In this document: in pieces, positions 17,351 through 26,692 of the stretch | Position numbering within the stretch: position 1 is the stretch's first letter | Layout: every line of letters starts with the position of its first letter | From: Bradyrhizobium guangzhouense | Lineage (GTDB): Bacteria; Pseudomonadota; Alphaproteobacteria; Rhizobiales; Xanthobacteraceae | NCBI RefSeq assembly: GCF_004114955.1 | Contig: NZ_CP030053.1 | Span: 5,952,001-6,016,000 of the forward strand | Length of the DNA: 64,000 nt | Direction of reading: 5' to 3' | Notes under the pieces: generated by a model | What the model saw: the letters and a program-made list of their open reading frames with translations, nothing else | The model's database searches: none | Told to the model about the DNA's origin: nothing | Translations under genes and position numbers: made by a program

Positions 17351-18376
17351 TCACCGCGCCTCTTCGAAGCCCGCCAGTACCGAGGTCAGGTTGGCGCCGA
17401 GAATGTCCGAGAGATAGCCGCCCTCCTGCACGAACACGGTCGGCAGGCCCAGCTTCGCAATGGCCTGGCCGATGCGACGGAAGCCTGAGGTGGTGACGGC
17501 AAGCCCCTTCAGCGGATCGTGCTCGGAGGCATCGAGGCCGAGCGCGATCACGACTGCGCCGGGTGAGAAGGATTCGATCGCCTTGCGCGCGACGTCCATC
17601 GCCCTGAGATAGCCGTCATCGCCGGTGCCGATCGCCAGGGAAATGTTGAGATTGGCGCCGAGGCCGGCGCCCTCGCCGCGCTCATGCGCGTAGCCCCACA
17701 CATAGGGATAATAGGCGACCGGATCGGCGTGGATCGAGATCGTGTAGACGTCCGGCCGCGCGTAAAAGATGCCTTGCGTGCCGTTGCCGTGATGGACATC
17801 GACGTCGAGGATCACGACGCGCTCGTGCTTTTGCCGGAGATGCGCCGCCGCGATGGCGCTGTTGTTGAGGAAGCAGAAGCCGCCGGCCATATCGCGATAG
17901 GCATGGTGGCCGGGCGGACGGCAGAGCGCATAGACTGCATCCTCGCCGTCCATCACCATCTGGGCCGCTGTGACCGCAACATCCGTCGCGGCGCAGGCCG
18001 CAGCCCAGGTGCCAGGACCGATCGGGGCCGCTGTATCGGCGGTGTGCCAGCCGAGCTTGCCGACGATATGGGTGGGATAGGTCGCGGCGTGGCGGACGGG
18101 ATGGATGTTGCCGATCATCTCCGGACCGGAATCGCCGAGTGCCGTCCAGGCATCCCAGGCTTCGCTCAGGAACGACAGATATTCCGGGCTGTGAATGCGT
18201 GCGCGCGGGCCCTGGCCGAACTTGGTCGGCTCGACCAGTTGATGCTTGCCGTCCTTCAACCCCTTGAGCAGGCGGTCGGCGCGCTCGGGCTGCTCGGTGG
18301 TGCGCTTGACGACGCCACGAACCAGGAAGAATTGCGGATCGTGGCTGCGGTGCAGTTCAGTATGGACGGCCTTCAC
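17351..18376 (-). CDS. Histone deacetylase family protein (acetylpolyamine amidohydrolase-like)
   Basis: A 341-residue zinc-dependent deacetylase of the arginase/HDAC fold. The active-site signatures are present: 'RPPGHHA' (catalytic His pair), 'DVDVHHGNGTQ' (zinc ligands Asp and His) and the late 'LGLDASEHDPL' and 'EGGY'. Length and the N-terminal 'SHDPQFFLVRG' resemble bacterial acetylpolyamine amidohydrolases more than acetoin-utilisation AcuC. It probably removes acetyl groups from acetylated polyamines or other small amines in the cytoplasm. Polyamine-type catabolic genes lie 6-13 kb away, which fits but does not prove that substrate. Confidence 0.88.
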   Translation of the reverse strand: MKAVHTELHRSHDPQFFLVRGVVKRTTEQPERADRLLKGLKDGKHQLVEPTKFGQGPRARIHSPEYLSFLSEAWDAWTALGDSGPEMIGNIHPVRHAATYPTHIVGKLGWHTADTAAPIGPGTWAAACAATDVAVTAAQMVMDGEDAVYALCRPPGHHAYRDMAGGFCFLNNSAIAAAHLRQKHERVVILDVDVHHGNGTQGIFYARPDVYTISIHADPVAYYPYVWGYAHERGEGAGLGANLNISLAIGTGDDGYLRAMDVARKAIESFSPGAVVIALGLDASEHDPLKGLAVTTSGFRRIGQAIAKLGLPTVFVQEGGYLSDILGANLTSVLAGFEEAR

Positions 18377-18499
18377 TCAACACTCCGTGGTCTTCAACAA
18401 TTCCACGGCGTTTTTTGATCGCTGCGGCGGCCAGATGCAAGCAAGAAGAATGCCGGCCTCGCCGAGCCGTTCTGCGCCTGAAGCAGATCGCCTTGATAT

Positions 18500-19441
18500 T
18501 CAGCAGCGACCACGCTGCAGACAGTGCTCGCGACCCTGCTGGTCCGTCCGGAACGACTCGATGAAGCCGCCCTGGCGCTGGGTAACGAAGACGGTCCTGC
18601 CGTCGCTGCCGCCAAAGGCGAGATTGGTCGGCTCCTTTGCCCTCAACGCGATCTCGCGCTCGACCACACCACTCGGCTTCATCAACGCGATCGTGCCCTT
18701 GAGAATGCGCGCGACGTAAAGGCGGCCGGTGACGTCGGTGCGCAGGCCGTCGATGGTGTCGGGCTGGAATGCCTTGACGAGCCTGGCATCGGTGAGCTCG
18801 TTGCCGCGGATGGTGTAGGACCAGACTTGGCCATTGCTGGACTCGCCGACATAGAGCGTCTTGCCGTCGGGACTGAGATCGATGCCGTTGGTGGTGCCCA
18901 TTGCGCGCGGCGCCGACATGACCTGTCCTTGCACCGACCCGTCGGCGGCCTTCGCGATGCGCCAGATGTGACCTTCCCGTCCCTTCCAGTTCGGATCGCT
19001 CGCATAGAGCGTGCCGTCGCGGGCGATAGTGATGTCGTTGGGCTGGTTCATCTCGTCGGAGTGAAACCAGACCGCCGGCTCTGTTGCACCTTTCGGCATC
19101 GCAAAGATGTTGTGCTTCTTGTAGTCGGCGATGAACATCGTGCCATTGCGATCGAAGCGGATCGCGTTGCCGACGCTTCCCTCGGGAAGCTCCGTGAAGG
19201 CTTCAGACGCCGCAGCGCCCGCCGGCAATCGGCCGATGGTGCCGGGCCTGCCGAAATTGACGACGAAGAGATTGCCATCGAGATCGGCCGCGGGTCCTTC
19301 GATGCCATGCGTATATTCACCCGACGGCGTGACCTGCACACTCTCGAACAGCTTCGTCTCGGCTGCGAAGAGCGGCGTTGTGACGACAAGCAGAATGCTA
19401 CTGCACAGGCACCAGAAATTCCTGCCGGATGTAATAGCCAT
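18500..19441 (-). CDS. SMP-30/gluconolactonase-like exported beta-propeller protein
   Basis: A 313-residue protein with an N-terminal signal sequence (hydrophobic SSILLVVTTPLFAAE) followed by a six-bladed propeller of the SMP-30/gluconolaconase/LRE type. Repeated blade motifs include 'NAIRFDRNGTMFIADY', 'NDITIARDGTLYASD', 'NGIDLSPDGKTLYVGES' and 'DGLRTDVTGRLYVA'. The start at ATG 19441 makes it overlap the 3' end of the upstream dehydrogenase by 44 bp; ATG 19441 is preferred over an upstream 19462 start because the signal peptide then has normal length. Likely a periplasmic lactonase working on the product of the neighbouring sugar dehydrogenase (inference). Confidence 0.75.
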   Translation of the reverse strand: MAITSGRNFWCLCSSILLVVTTPLFAAETKLFESVQVTPSGEYTHGIEGPAADLDGNLFVVNFGRPGTIGRLPAGAAASEAFTELPEGSVGNAIRFDRNGTMFIADYKKHNIFAMPKGATEPAVWFHSDEMNQPNDITIARDGTLYASDPNWKGREGHIWRIAKAADGSVQGQVMSAPRAMGTTNGIDLSPDGKTLYVGESSNGQVWSYTIRGNELTDARLVKAFQPDTIDGLRTDVTGRLYVARILKGTIALMKPSGVVEREIALRAKEPTNLAFGGSDGRTVFVTQRQGGFIESFRTDQQGREHCLQRGRC

Positions 19442-21470
19442 CGTCGTCGCTGCACTCGCCATTCAGATAAGGATCGGCCGGCCGGAAGAATCGGCTGAAG
19501 CCGGGTTTGTCTACAGCGTTCCTTTGTGTCACGACGACGACCTTGGCAGCCGGTATTTCGCCGCATTCCTTGTTGGCCTTGCTGACAAATTTACGCTGCG
19601 GCAGGCCGAGCTTGATGCGCATCGGCGTTCCCGGAACCATCCTGGCAACGAGCAGATCAGCCGTATTGAGCAGGGCCGCGTAACCGGGCTCGGTCTTGGG
19701 CAGGCCCTCGCCGCCGGGCGGCATCAGCTTCTCCGCGCCGATGCCGCGCAGCCGCGTGCGCAGTCTGCCGGAGGCGGGATCGCCCGGGTAGATCCAGCCG
19801 TCCTGCGACAGCATGAAACGCAGCACGGTCGCATCCTTGTCCGCGTCCGACTGACCCGCCTTGAGGCCGAAATCGGAGTGGCAGCCGACGCAGTGCTTTT
19901 CGACGAGGTTCTTGCGCAGCGTGGCGAGCCGCATCTTGTTCTGCGCATCCTTGGCGACGAAGGCGGCGAGCTGGTCGATCAGCGCCTGGCTCCTGATATC
20001 GCAAGGCAATGGCGGCGGTGGCTCGCCCGTCGCGCGATCGATGCGGATGATGGTCTGGTTCTTGTCCTCGGCCAGCCAGATCGCGCCGTCTTCCGCGACC
20101 GTCATGCCGGCCGGCGCGCCTTGCGGCCGCGCTCCGTTGACGCGATGCCAGCCGGCGATCAGCTCGTCGAACGGCGCAGCGGCGACGTCGCCGGCGTCGG
20201 TCTGAAAATCATGGGTCGGATCGGCCGCGCAGCTGACATGGTAGCGCACCGGGGGCGGCGCCGGCTTCGGGAAGCCGTGGTCGTCGACGTCGTAGATCAG
20301 CACGCGGCTGCCGGTCGGACGATAGCCATGCAGGCCGACCAGGAGCTTGCCTTCCAGCTCGGGGAACTTGGCGCCGTGATAATACAGCATCGCGAGCGGC
20401 GCACCGTGCGGCGGCAGCAGCGAGAACGGCTGCTTGTAGAGCGCGTTCGCCGTACAGAGCGATTTGTACACGCCCGATTGCAGCACGAGCTTGAACTCGG
20501 GGCTCGGCGTCGACAGATCATAGCAATAGGGCCAGCCATAATGCCTGCCCTGCTCGATCGCGTTGATCTCCTCGTTCGGCTTGAAGATGTCGGGCAGATC
20601 GCGGCCGTTCTCGGCTTGCAGGAAGGCATAGCCGGCATCAGGAAAATTCGGGTGCAGCACCAGCGCCAGCGAATTGCGCAGGCCGCGCGCGTAGATCGCG
20701 TGAGGGGGATCGGGATCGCCGGGCTTCAAGGCCGGAAAGACGCCGCCCGACGGCGGCGTGAACAGCCAGAGCGCCGCCATGGCGGAAGCGCCTTCAGCCG
20801 GTGCGCAAGGCTTCGTGATCGGTGCCGGCGTGACGCAGTCGTCGCTGTGGGCACCGACATTGACGAACAGCCGCCCGTTCCTGTCGAACACAAACTGCTT
20901 GAGCGGATGCGCGGCCTCGTCGAGCTTGGTGCCATCGGGCAGCGTGATGCGGCGACCCGGCATGTGGCGGATGATGGTCTCGACCGTGCTGCGCGGATTG
21001 TCGGCGAGCGGATCGAAGCGGAAGATCGTTTCGGCGGTCGAGGCATAGAGCCTCTTGTCCGGCCCGATCACGAGGCCGAACGGATATTCAATCCCGGTCA
21101 GGAGCTCCTTGAAACGCTGGCCGTTGCCGGCGTGGGGATCGAGCAGCAGCAGCCGGCCATCGCTGTGGCCCCAGCCGCCCATGTCGGCCACCACGAACAG
21201 ATCGCGACCGGGCACCTGGATGATCGATCGCGGAAATTTCAAATGGTCTTCCTCGCTGCCGACGAGGCCGGCACAGAAACCCGCCTTCATGTCGATCTGG
21301 ATCTTGGGAAAGGCGAGATCGCCGCTGCCGCACGTCTCCGATCCAACCGCATAGCCGCTTTTCCGCAACGGATCGGACGCAGCTGGAGAAGCGAAGCCAG
21401 ACAAGACCGCGAGGACGACGGCAGCTGCGCGCAAGCTTCGGCGTCCATTCTGCAAAATGAGACGATTCAC
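19398..21470 (-). CDS. Sorbosone/glucose dehydrogenase-like protein with cytochrome c tail
   Basis: A 690-residue exported oxidoreductase. The signal peptide (residues about 10-32) is followed by a PQQ-type beta-propeller of the glucose/sorbosone dehydrogenase family ('NEEINAIEQGRHYGWPYCYD', 'EIPFGLVIGP'-like blades). A C-terminal cytochrome c segment has a haem motif, CVGCH, near residue 520 and a possible axial Met in 'KLMPPGGEG'. It should oxidise a sugar in the periplasm and pass electrons to its own haem. The start is GTG at 21470 with a strong GGGGGAGG ribosome site. It forms a unit with the downstream SMP-30 gene. Confidence 0.82.
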   Translation of the reverse strand: MNRLILQNGRRSLRAAAVVLAVLSGFASPAASDPLRKSGYAVGSETCGSGDLAFPKIQIDMKAGFCAGLVGSEEDHLKFPRSIIQVPGRDLFVVADMGGWGHSDGRLLLLDPHAGNGQRFKELLTGIEYPFGLVIGPDKRLYASTAETIFRFDPLADNPRSTVETIIRHMPGRRITLPDGTKLDEAAHPLKQFVFDRNGRLFVNVGAHSDDCVTPAPITKPCAPAEGASAMAALWLFTPPSGGVFPALKPGDPDPPHAIYARGLRNSLALVLHPNFPDAGYAFLQAENGRDLPDIFKPNEEINAIEQGRHYGWPYCYDLSTPSPEFKLVLQSGVYKSLCTANALYKQPFSLLPPHGAPLAMLYYHGAKFPELEGKLLVGLHGYRPTGSRVLIYDVDDHGFPKPAPPPVRYHVSCAADPTHDFQTDAGDVAAAPFDELIAGWHRVNGARPQGAPAGMTVAEDGAIWLAEDKNQTIIRIDRATGEPPPPLPCDIRSQALIDQLAAFVAKDAQNKMRLATLRKNLVEKHCVGCHSDFGLKAGQSDADKDATVLRFMLSQDGWIYPGDPASGRLRTRLRGIGAEKLMPPGGEGLPKTEPGYAALLNTADLLVARMVPGTPMRIKLGLPQRKFVSKANKECGEIPAAKVVVVTQRNAVDKPGFSRFFRPADPYLNGECSDDDGYYIRQEFLVPVQ

Positions 21471-21677
21471 AGCGACCTCCCCCGGCTTCGGCTGAGGGTT
21501 GTTCCATGCCGTGCAGGCGCCGTCCAGTTGAACATCACCTGCCTGTGATCAAACCCGCTAGGCGCGTGGTGTCGACCAACCTCCGTAGATTTCCTTACCG
21601 GGCTCGACCCGAATGTTTTTCGGCTCTTTCGGCTGGTATCGATATGCCATCCAAATCGCTTTCCAGAGGAGGCGTGT

Positions 21678-21911
21678 ATGGTTCAGATGTACTTCCACTG
21701 CTCGAACGCCGAAGGCACGCTGATCGATCGCTACGGCACCGCAGTCGCCAGCCTGACGGAAGCGCGCGACCGCGCCGCCCAGATCATGCGCTCGATGATC
21801 GAGACGCCCGGCGCCGAAGACTGGCGCGACTGGGTGATCCATATCAGCGACGACGACGGCGAGGAGATTTTCGATCTCCCCTTCACCGCCATGCTCGGCA
21901 AGCCGCATTGA
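21678..21911 (+). CDS. DUF6894 family protein
   Basis: A 77-residue acidic cytoplasmic protein resembling the small DUF6894 family, frequent in Bradyrhizobium and of unknown function. The hallmark pattern is 'MYFHCSNAEGTLIDRYGTAV' followed by a conserved helix (EARDRAAQIMRSMI) and a 'DDDGEEIFDLPF' strand. A consensus AGGAGG ribosome site lies 7 nt before the ATG. It is followed by another short gene and a terminator. Confidence 0.8.
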   Translation: MVQMYFHCSNAEGTLIDRYGTAVASLTEARDRAAQIMRSMIETPGAEDWRDWVIHISDDDGEEIFDLPFTAMLGKPH

Positions 21912-21920
21912 GGTGATGCC

Positions 21921-22097
21921 ATGCTGTTCGCCTCATTGAGCCTGCTCCGCCAGCCCTTCACTTTCGTCGCCAGCAAATGGCAGAAACTGGTGCAAGTCGC
22001 CGGCAACCCCTACCGTCCCGAGCTGCACTACATGCGCGGCCCTGGCCCGAAATGGCACGCCAAATATCAGGCCAGCCGCGTGAATCGCGGGCTCTGA
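21921..22097 (+). CDS. Small basic hypothetical protein
   Basis: A 58-residue ORF beginning MLFASLSLLRQPFTF 9 bp after the DUF6894 stop, with GAGGTGAT just upstream as a possible ribosome site. The N-terminus is mildly hydrophobic and the C-terminus is basic and aromatic (GPGPKWHAKYQASR). I do not recognise the family. The tight spacing and shared terminator suggest cotranscription with the DUF6894 gene. Confidence 0.5.
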   Translation: MLFASLSLLRQPFTFVASKWQKLVQVAGNPYRPELHYMRGPGPKWHAKYQASRVNRGL

Positions 22098-22142
22098 ACT
22101 CGGCGGCTCTTGCCGCTTTCCCGCAAATTTCCTGCTCAACAT

Positions 22143-22172
22143 GGCCGGGCTTGACCCGGCCTTGTTGCGTTT
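22143..22172 (+). terminator. Rho-independent terminator
   Basis: A perfect 7-bp GC stem, GGCCGGG / CCCGGCC, with a CTTGA loop (22143-22161) is followed by TTGTTGCGTTT. It ends the short + strand unit at 21678-22097 and lies ahead of the convergent enoyl-CoA hydratase stop. Confidence 0.75.
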
Positions 22173-22189
22173 AGGAGCTGGCCCGCCCT

Positions 22190-22963
22190 TCACCTCCCCG
22201 TGAACTTCGCCTTACGCTTCTCAACGAACGCCCTGCGCCCCTCGATCGCATCGGCACTTGTGCGGATCGCGGCTTGAAGCTCGATCTCGCGGCGGAACTG
22301 CGCCTCGTAGCTGGTGTGCTCGCTCTCCTCGACCAGCGCACGCGTCGCGACCAGGGCGCGCGTCGGCCCCTCCGCCAGACGACGCGCCAAGGCCAGCGCC
22401 TCCTCCATCAGCCTGTTATCGTCGACGACCTGCCGCACCAGGCCGATCTCGTGGGCGCGCTCGGCGGCGAGCGGCTCGTTCAGGAGCATCAGCTCGAGCG
22501 CACGCTGTCGGCCGATCAACCGTGGCAACAGCCAGGTCGAGCCGAGATCTGGCACCAGCGCAATGCGGCTGAAAACTTGAATAAAATTGGCTGAACGCGC
22601 CGCAACAATCATGTCGCCGGCCATCGCCAGGCTGAAGCCGCCACCGGCCGCGACGCCATTGACGGCGACGACGACAGGCACGCGGCATTCGCGCAGGGCC
22701 TTGAAGGCCGGCCAGTAGAAGCGCATCACGCCTGCGGCGAGGTCTTCGCCCAGCGCTCCGGCCGCCTTCAAATTCTGTCCTGAGCAAAATCCACGGCCCG
22801 CGCCGGTCAGGATCAGCGCGCGAACATTCTCATCCCCGGTCATGTCGCCGACCGCGGTCGCGAGCGCGCCGAGCAGGTCGGGCGTCATCGCGTTCAGGCT
22901 TTCAGGCTCGTCGAGCGTCAGGATGCCGACGGCACCATCCCGCGCCTGTTTCACACCTGCCAT
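22190..22963 (-). CDS. Enoyl-CoA hydratase/isomerase family protein
   Basis: A 257-residue crotonase-fold protein. The CoA oxyanion hole is in 'AGRGFCSGQNLK' near residues 55-66 and 'VNGVAAGGGFSLAMAGD' at 101-117. The second catalytic acid sits in 'VPDLGSTWLLPRLIG', and the family 'ERAHEIGLVRQVV' segment follows. The pattern is close to PaaG/PaaF-type phenylacetate enzymes and to 2-(1,2-epoxy)phenylacetyl-CoA isomerases, but no paa genes are nearby. The ATG at 22963 has a GGGAGA ribosome site. It is transcribed divergently from gamma-glutamyltransferase. Confidence 0.88.
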   Translation of the reverse strand: MAGVKQARDGAVGILTLDEPESLNAMTPDLLGALATAVGDMTGDENVRALILTGAGRGFCSGQNLKAAGALGEDLAAGVMRFYWPAFKALRECRVPVVVAVNGVAAGGGFSLAMAGDMIVAARSANFIQVFSRIALVPDLGSTWLLPRLIGRQRALELMLLNEPLAAERAHEIGLVRQVVDDNRLMEEALALARRLAEGPTRALVATRALVEESEHTSYEAQFRREIELQAAIRTSADAIEGRRAFVEKRKAKFTGR

Positions 22964-23077
22964 GTCGCGTCTCCCTTTCGATGTTCTCGTCGCCGGCAAT
23001 GTGCCATCCTTCGTGCGCGCCGCCAACGCGGCGCCCAAAGTCAGCGCAACGAAGCCAGAACAAGCACAAGCGACATC

Positions 23078-24667
23078 ATGCCTCATCAGTTCAGCCTCAA
23101 CCAAACCGTCCGCAAACCCGCCGTGACATCCAAGGGCGGCATTGTCGCTTCGCAATCGCGGCGGGCGGCCGAGGTGGGAGCGCAGGTGCTGGCGGCGGGC
23201 GGCGACTGCGTCGACGCGATCGTGGCCACGACCTTCGCGCTGAACGTGCTGGAGCCATGGAATAGCGGCATCGGCGGCGGCGGCGCGATGGTGCTCTACC
23301 GCGCCAAGGAAAATCGCTACGAGGTGATCGACTATGGCATGTGCGCACCGCAGAGCTTGCGCGCGGCCGATTATCCCATCACCGGAGACCGCGTCGCCAC
23401 CGACCTGTTTCCGTGGCCACGGGTGAAGGACGATCGCAACGTTCATGGTCCCGCCGCGATCGCCGTGCCGGGTGTGGTCGCCGGCATGGAGGAGGCGCAC
23501 CGTCGCCACGCCAGGATGTCGTGGAAAGACCTGGTCGAGCCGGCAGCGGCGCTCGCCGGCGAAGGCTTGCTGGTCGACTGGTGGACCGAGCTGACGATCG
23601 CGGGTTCGGCGGCGGATCTCCGGCGCTATCCCGCGAGCGCGGCCATGTTCTTGAAGGACGGCCTGCCTCCGAGCCCGCCCTGGAGCATCGAGGCTGAAAT
23701 CCGAATGCCGCAGGACAATCTGAAGGCGACGTTGTTGCACCTCGCCGCAGCCGGGCCGCGCGACTTCTACCAGGGCGATCTCGCCAGGAGCATCGCGTCC
23801 GACATCAAGGCCGATGGTGGCTCGCTGTCAACAGAGGATCTCGCCGCATTCCGCGCCCATCTGCGCGAGCCGCTGGCGATCCCCTATCGCGGCGGCAAGG
23901 TGCTGGCGACGCCGGAGCTCACGGCCGGGCCGACCATGGCGCAAGCCCTTCGCCTGTTGCAGCAGAATTTGAAACCGACAGCCGCGCCGGATGCGATCGC
24001 CTATGCGGAATATGCCGCCGCCCTGCAAGCAGCCTTCCGTGAGCGGCTCAAGGACATGGGCGATGCCGACGGCAAGCGCTCGCTCGGCGCCGAATATCTG
24101 GCGCCGGCTTGCACCACGCATTTCTCCGTGGTCGATCGCGACGGCAACATCGCCGCGGTGACGCAGACACTGCTGTCGTCCTTTGGCTCGAAATATGTGA
24201 CGCCGCACAGCGGCATTCCCATGAACAACGGCATCATGTGGTTCGATCCGACGCCCGGCAGCACGAATTCACTTACACCCGGCAAGCGTTGCCTCTGCAA
24301 CTACACGCCCGTCATTGCCGAAACTAGCGACGGCAAGCGCCTTTCGGTCGGCGCCTCCGGCGGCCGCCGCATCCTGCCATCGGTCTTGCAGCTGGTGTCC
24401 TTTGCAATGGATTTCGGCATGGACCTCGATGCCGCCATCCACCAGCCCCGCATCGATTGCAGCGAAGGCGCGATCGTGCTCGGCGATACCAGGCTGCCTG
24501 CGGATGTGCGCAAGGCTCTCGCGGCGCGCTTCGATTACAGGGAGGCGCCGGTGCAGACCCTGCCGATGAAGTTCGCCTGCCCGAGCGTGGTGATGCGCGA
24601 TGGCGACACCAATTCCGGCGCGGTCGAGATCTTCCAGCCCTGGGCAGATGCTGTAGCGGAGGGCTAG
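23078..24667 (+). CDS. ggt: Gamma-glutamyltransferase family protein
   Basis: A 529-residue Ntn-hydrolase that would self-cleave before the catalytic Thr346 of 'TTHFSVVDRDGNIAAVTQT'. The residues before it (GGD.DA..A, 'GIGGGGAMVLY') and the late 'GASGGRRILPSVLQ' loop are typical of GGTs. No clear signal peptide is seen, so it may be cytoplasmic, unlike E. coli Ggt. Likely substrates are gamma-glutamyl compounds such as gamma-glutamyl amines or glutathione. Its stop shares the tetranucleotide CTAG (24664-24667) with the stop of the convergent oxidoreductase. The adjacent oxidase and ABC operon suggest amino-compound catabolism. Confidence 0.85.
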   Translation: MPHQFSLNQTVRKPAVTSKGGIVASQSRRAAEVGAQVLAAGGDCVDAIVATTFALNVLEPWNSGIGGGGAMVLYRAKENRYEVIDYGMCAPQSLRAADYPITGDRVATDLFPWPRVKDDRNVHGPAAIAVPGVVAGMEEAHRRHARMSWKDLVEPAAALAGEGLLVDWWTELTIAGSAADLRRYPASAAMFLKDGLPPSPPWSIEAEIRMPQDNLKATLLHLAAAGPRDFYQGDLARSIASDIKADGGSLSTEDLAAFRAHLREPLAIPYRGGKVLATPELTAGPTMAQALRLLQQNLKPTAAPDAIAYAEYAAALQAAFRERLKDMGDADGKRSLGAEYLAPACTTHFSVVDRDGNIAAVTQTLLSSFGSKYVTPHSGIPMNNGIMWFDPTPGSTNSLTPGKRCLCNYTPVIAETSDGKRLSVGASGGRRILPSVLQLVSFAMDFGMDLDAAIHQPRIDCSEGAIVLGDTRLPADVRKALAARFDYREAPVQTLPMKFACPSVVMRDGDTNSGAVEIFQPWADAVAEG

Positions 24668-25947
24668 ATCCCCAGCCGGTCGCGCACGCGGCCGGCAATC
24701 ACCGCGGTGGTTACGCCGATTGGCCAGAACGCGTGCATCGGGATCGGCTTGATGCCTGATACGGGCATGTCGATCTCGGCCTTGGCGCCGCCGATCAGCC
24801 GACGCGCGAGCTGCGCGCCCATCGCGGTCGAGAGCGCGACGCCGCGACCGTTGCAGCCGAGCGAGATCAGGATGTTCTCCGCGGGCTCATGCACATGCGG
24901 GTAATGATCTCCGGTGATGGCGAGGCGGCTGTTCCAGCCGTGGGTCCAGGCCACGCCCTTGAGCTGCGGCCATAGCCGCTCGGCGTAGCGCATGAGATAG
25001 GCGACGTCCGTTGGCGACTTGATCCAGCGCATCGGGCCGCGCCCGCCCATCAAGAGGCGGTTGTGCTGGTCGATGCGATAGTAAACCGTGATGTGGCCGC
25101 TTTCGTAAAGGACCGGCCGCGTCGGCATGATCGAGCGGGCAACCTCGTCGGAGAGCGGCGCCGTGGCCGCGATCGAGGAAAACACCGGCACGATGGTGCG
25201 GCGGAGTGCGGGCCACAGATCGTCGGTGAAGCCGTTGGTGGCCAGCAGCACCTTCTCCGCACGCACGACCGCACGCGGCGTCTCGATGCGCCAGCGACCG
25301 CCGTCGCGGCGGAGTGATAGTGCCGGCGTCTCGCCATACACTTTCGCGCCCGCAGAAATTGCCGCGCGCGCGAGGCCGCGGGCGTAGCTGAGGGGATGCA
25401 GGTCGCCGCCACGGCTATCCAGCATCGCGCCGATATAGCGATCCGTGCCGGTCATCGCGCGCAATTGCTCGCGGCTGAGATACGACACCGGCATGCCGCG
25501 ACGGATGCATTGCTGCGCGGTCTGTTCGATCGCGGCCGCGCTGGCCTCGTTATAGGCCGCGCGCAGCGTGCCGTTCTGCCGGGCCTCGCAGGGGATCTGG
25601 TAGCGGCGGATCAGGTCGTGGGTAAAGTTCGGCGTGCCGTAGGAGAACTCGATCATGCGGCGGCCGAGTTCGGCGCCGAAGTCGGCCTCGATCTGATCGG
25701 GGTCGTGCTTCAGGCCGGGATTGGTGTGGCCGCCATTGTTGCCGGACGCGCCCCAGCCCGGCTCCTGTGCCTCCAGCACCAGCGCCTCGACGCCCTGCTC
25801 CGCCAGATGCAGCGCCGTGGACAAACCCGTATAGCCGCCGCCGACGATCGCGATGGAAACGTTCTTGTCCGCATCCAGCGGCGGCGTCGCCACCGGCGCG
25901 ACGGCCGTGTCGGCATAGAGCGAGGGCGGCAGAGGCAGGCGCGTCAT
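24664..25947 (-). CDS. FAD-dependent oxidoreductase, PuuB/OrdL-like
   Basis: A 427-residue DAO-family flavoenzyme. The dinucleotide-binding motif is 'IAIVGGGYTGLSTALHLAE' near residue 32. The segment 'EPGWGASGNNGGHTNPGLKHDP' is characteristic of gamma-glutamylputrescine oxidases and related OrdL proteins. 'LISLGCNGRGVALSTAMGAQLA' is the C-terminal FAD loop. It should oxidise an amine or N-substituted amino acid to an aldehyde or keto product. It is the last gene of the four-gene ABC operon, 13 bp after the ATPase gene. The start ATG 25947 is preferred because the upstream extension is antisense-like. Confidence 0.82.
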   Translation of the reverse strand: MTRLPLPPSLYADTAVAPVATPPLDADKNVSIAIVGGGYTGLSTALHLAEQGVEALVLEAQEPGWGASGNNGGHTNPGLKHDPDQIEADFGAELGRRMIEFSYGTPNFTHDLIRRYQIPCEARQNGTLRAAYNEASAAAIEQTAQQCIRRGMPVSYLSREQLRAMTGTDRYIGAMLDSRGGDLHPLSYARGLARAAISAGAKVYGETPALSLRRDGGRWRIETPRAVVRAEKVLLATNGFTDDLWPALRRTIVPVFSSIAATAPLSDEVARSIMPTRPVLYESGHITVYYRIDQHNRLLMGGRGPMRWIKSPTDVAYLMRYAERLWPQLKGVAWTHGWNSRLAITGDHYPHVHEPAENILISLGCNGRGVALSTAMGAQLARRLIGGAKAEIDMPVSGIKPIPMHAFWPIGVTTAVIAGRVRDRLGI

Positions 25948-25960
25948 TCTGAAAGTCCGG

Positions 25961-26692
25961 TCAAAGCGGATGCAGCACGCGGCGCAGAAAGTCCTGCGTG
26001 CGCGGATGCTGGGGTTGGTTGAGCAGCGTTTTCGCCGGCCCCTGCTCGACGATGATGCCGCCGTCGATGAACAGCACGCGATCGGCGACGTCGCGGGCAA
26101 AGCCCATCTCGTGGGTGACCACGACCATGGTCATGCCATCGTCGGCGAGCTTACGCATGACACCGAGCACGTCGCCGACCAGCTCCGGATCAAGCGCCGA
26201 GGTCGGCTCATCGAACAAGATCGCCTTCGGCTGCATGGCGAGCGCGCGCGCAATCGCGACGCGCTGCTGCTGGCCGCCGGAGAGCTGCGGCGGGTGTGCG
26301 TCGGCCTTCTCGGCGAGACCCACTTGTGCCAGCAGCGCGCGACCACGTTCCAGCACCTGGGCGCGCGGCTCTTTCTTCACGAACAGCGGTCCCTCGACCA
26401 CGTTCTCCAGCACCGTCCGATGCGGGAACAGGTTGAAGCGCTGGAATACCATCGAGACCTGGGTACGGATGTTGACGATCGACGGCGCATCGCGGTCGAC
26501 CTTCAGGCCTTCGACGCTGATGTCGCCGCGGTCGTAACTTTCCAGCCCGTTGATACAGCGCAGGATGGTGGATTTGCCCGAGCCTGACGGGCCGATGATG
26601 CAGACCACCTCACCCTTCTCGACGCTCGCCGTGATGCCCTTCAGCACCTCGTTCTGGCCAAAGCTCTTGTGGACGTCGGTGAGCTCGATCAT
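25961..26692 (-). CDS. Polar amino acid ABC transporter, ATP-binding protein
   Basis: A 243-residue ATPase of the GlnQ/HisP class that powers uptake through the permease encoded just upstream. Walker A is 'GPSGSGKST' near residue 34, the Q-loop 'MVFQRFNLFPH', the signature 'LSGGQQQR' near 137, Walker B 'ILFDEPTSALDPE', and the switch His is in 'VVVTHEMGF'. Length is complete. Its ATG overlaps the permease stop by 4 bp (26689-26692). Confidence 0.95.
   Translation of the reverse strand: MIELTDVHKSFGQNEVLKGITASVEKGEVVCIIGPSGSGKSTILRCINGLESYDRGDISVEGLKVDRDAPSIVNIRTQVSMVFQRFNLFPHRTVLENVVEGPLFVKKEPRAQVLERGRALLAQVGLAEKADAHPPQLSGGQQQRVAIARALAMQPKAILFDEPTSALDPELVGDVLGVMRKLADDGMTMVVVTHEMGFARDVADRVLFIDGGIIVEQGPAKTLLNQPQHPRTQDFLRRVLHPL

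Noticed and set aside
22964..23740. N-terminal extension of the enoyl-CoA hydratase
   Set aside because: The extension runs antisense through GGT and has no crotonase features; the ATG at 22963 has a proper ribosome site.
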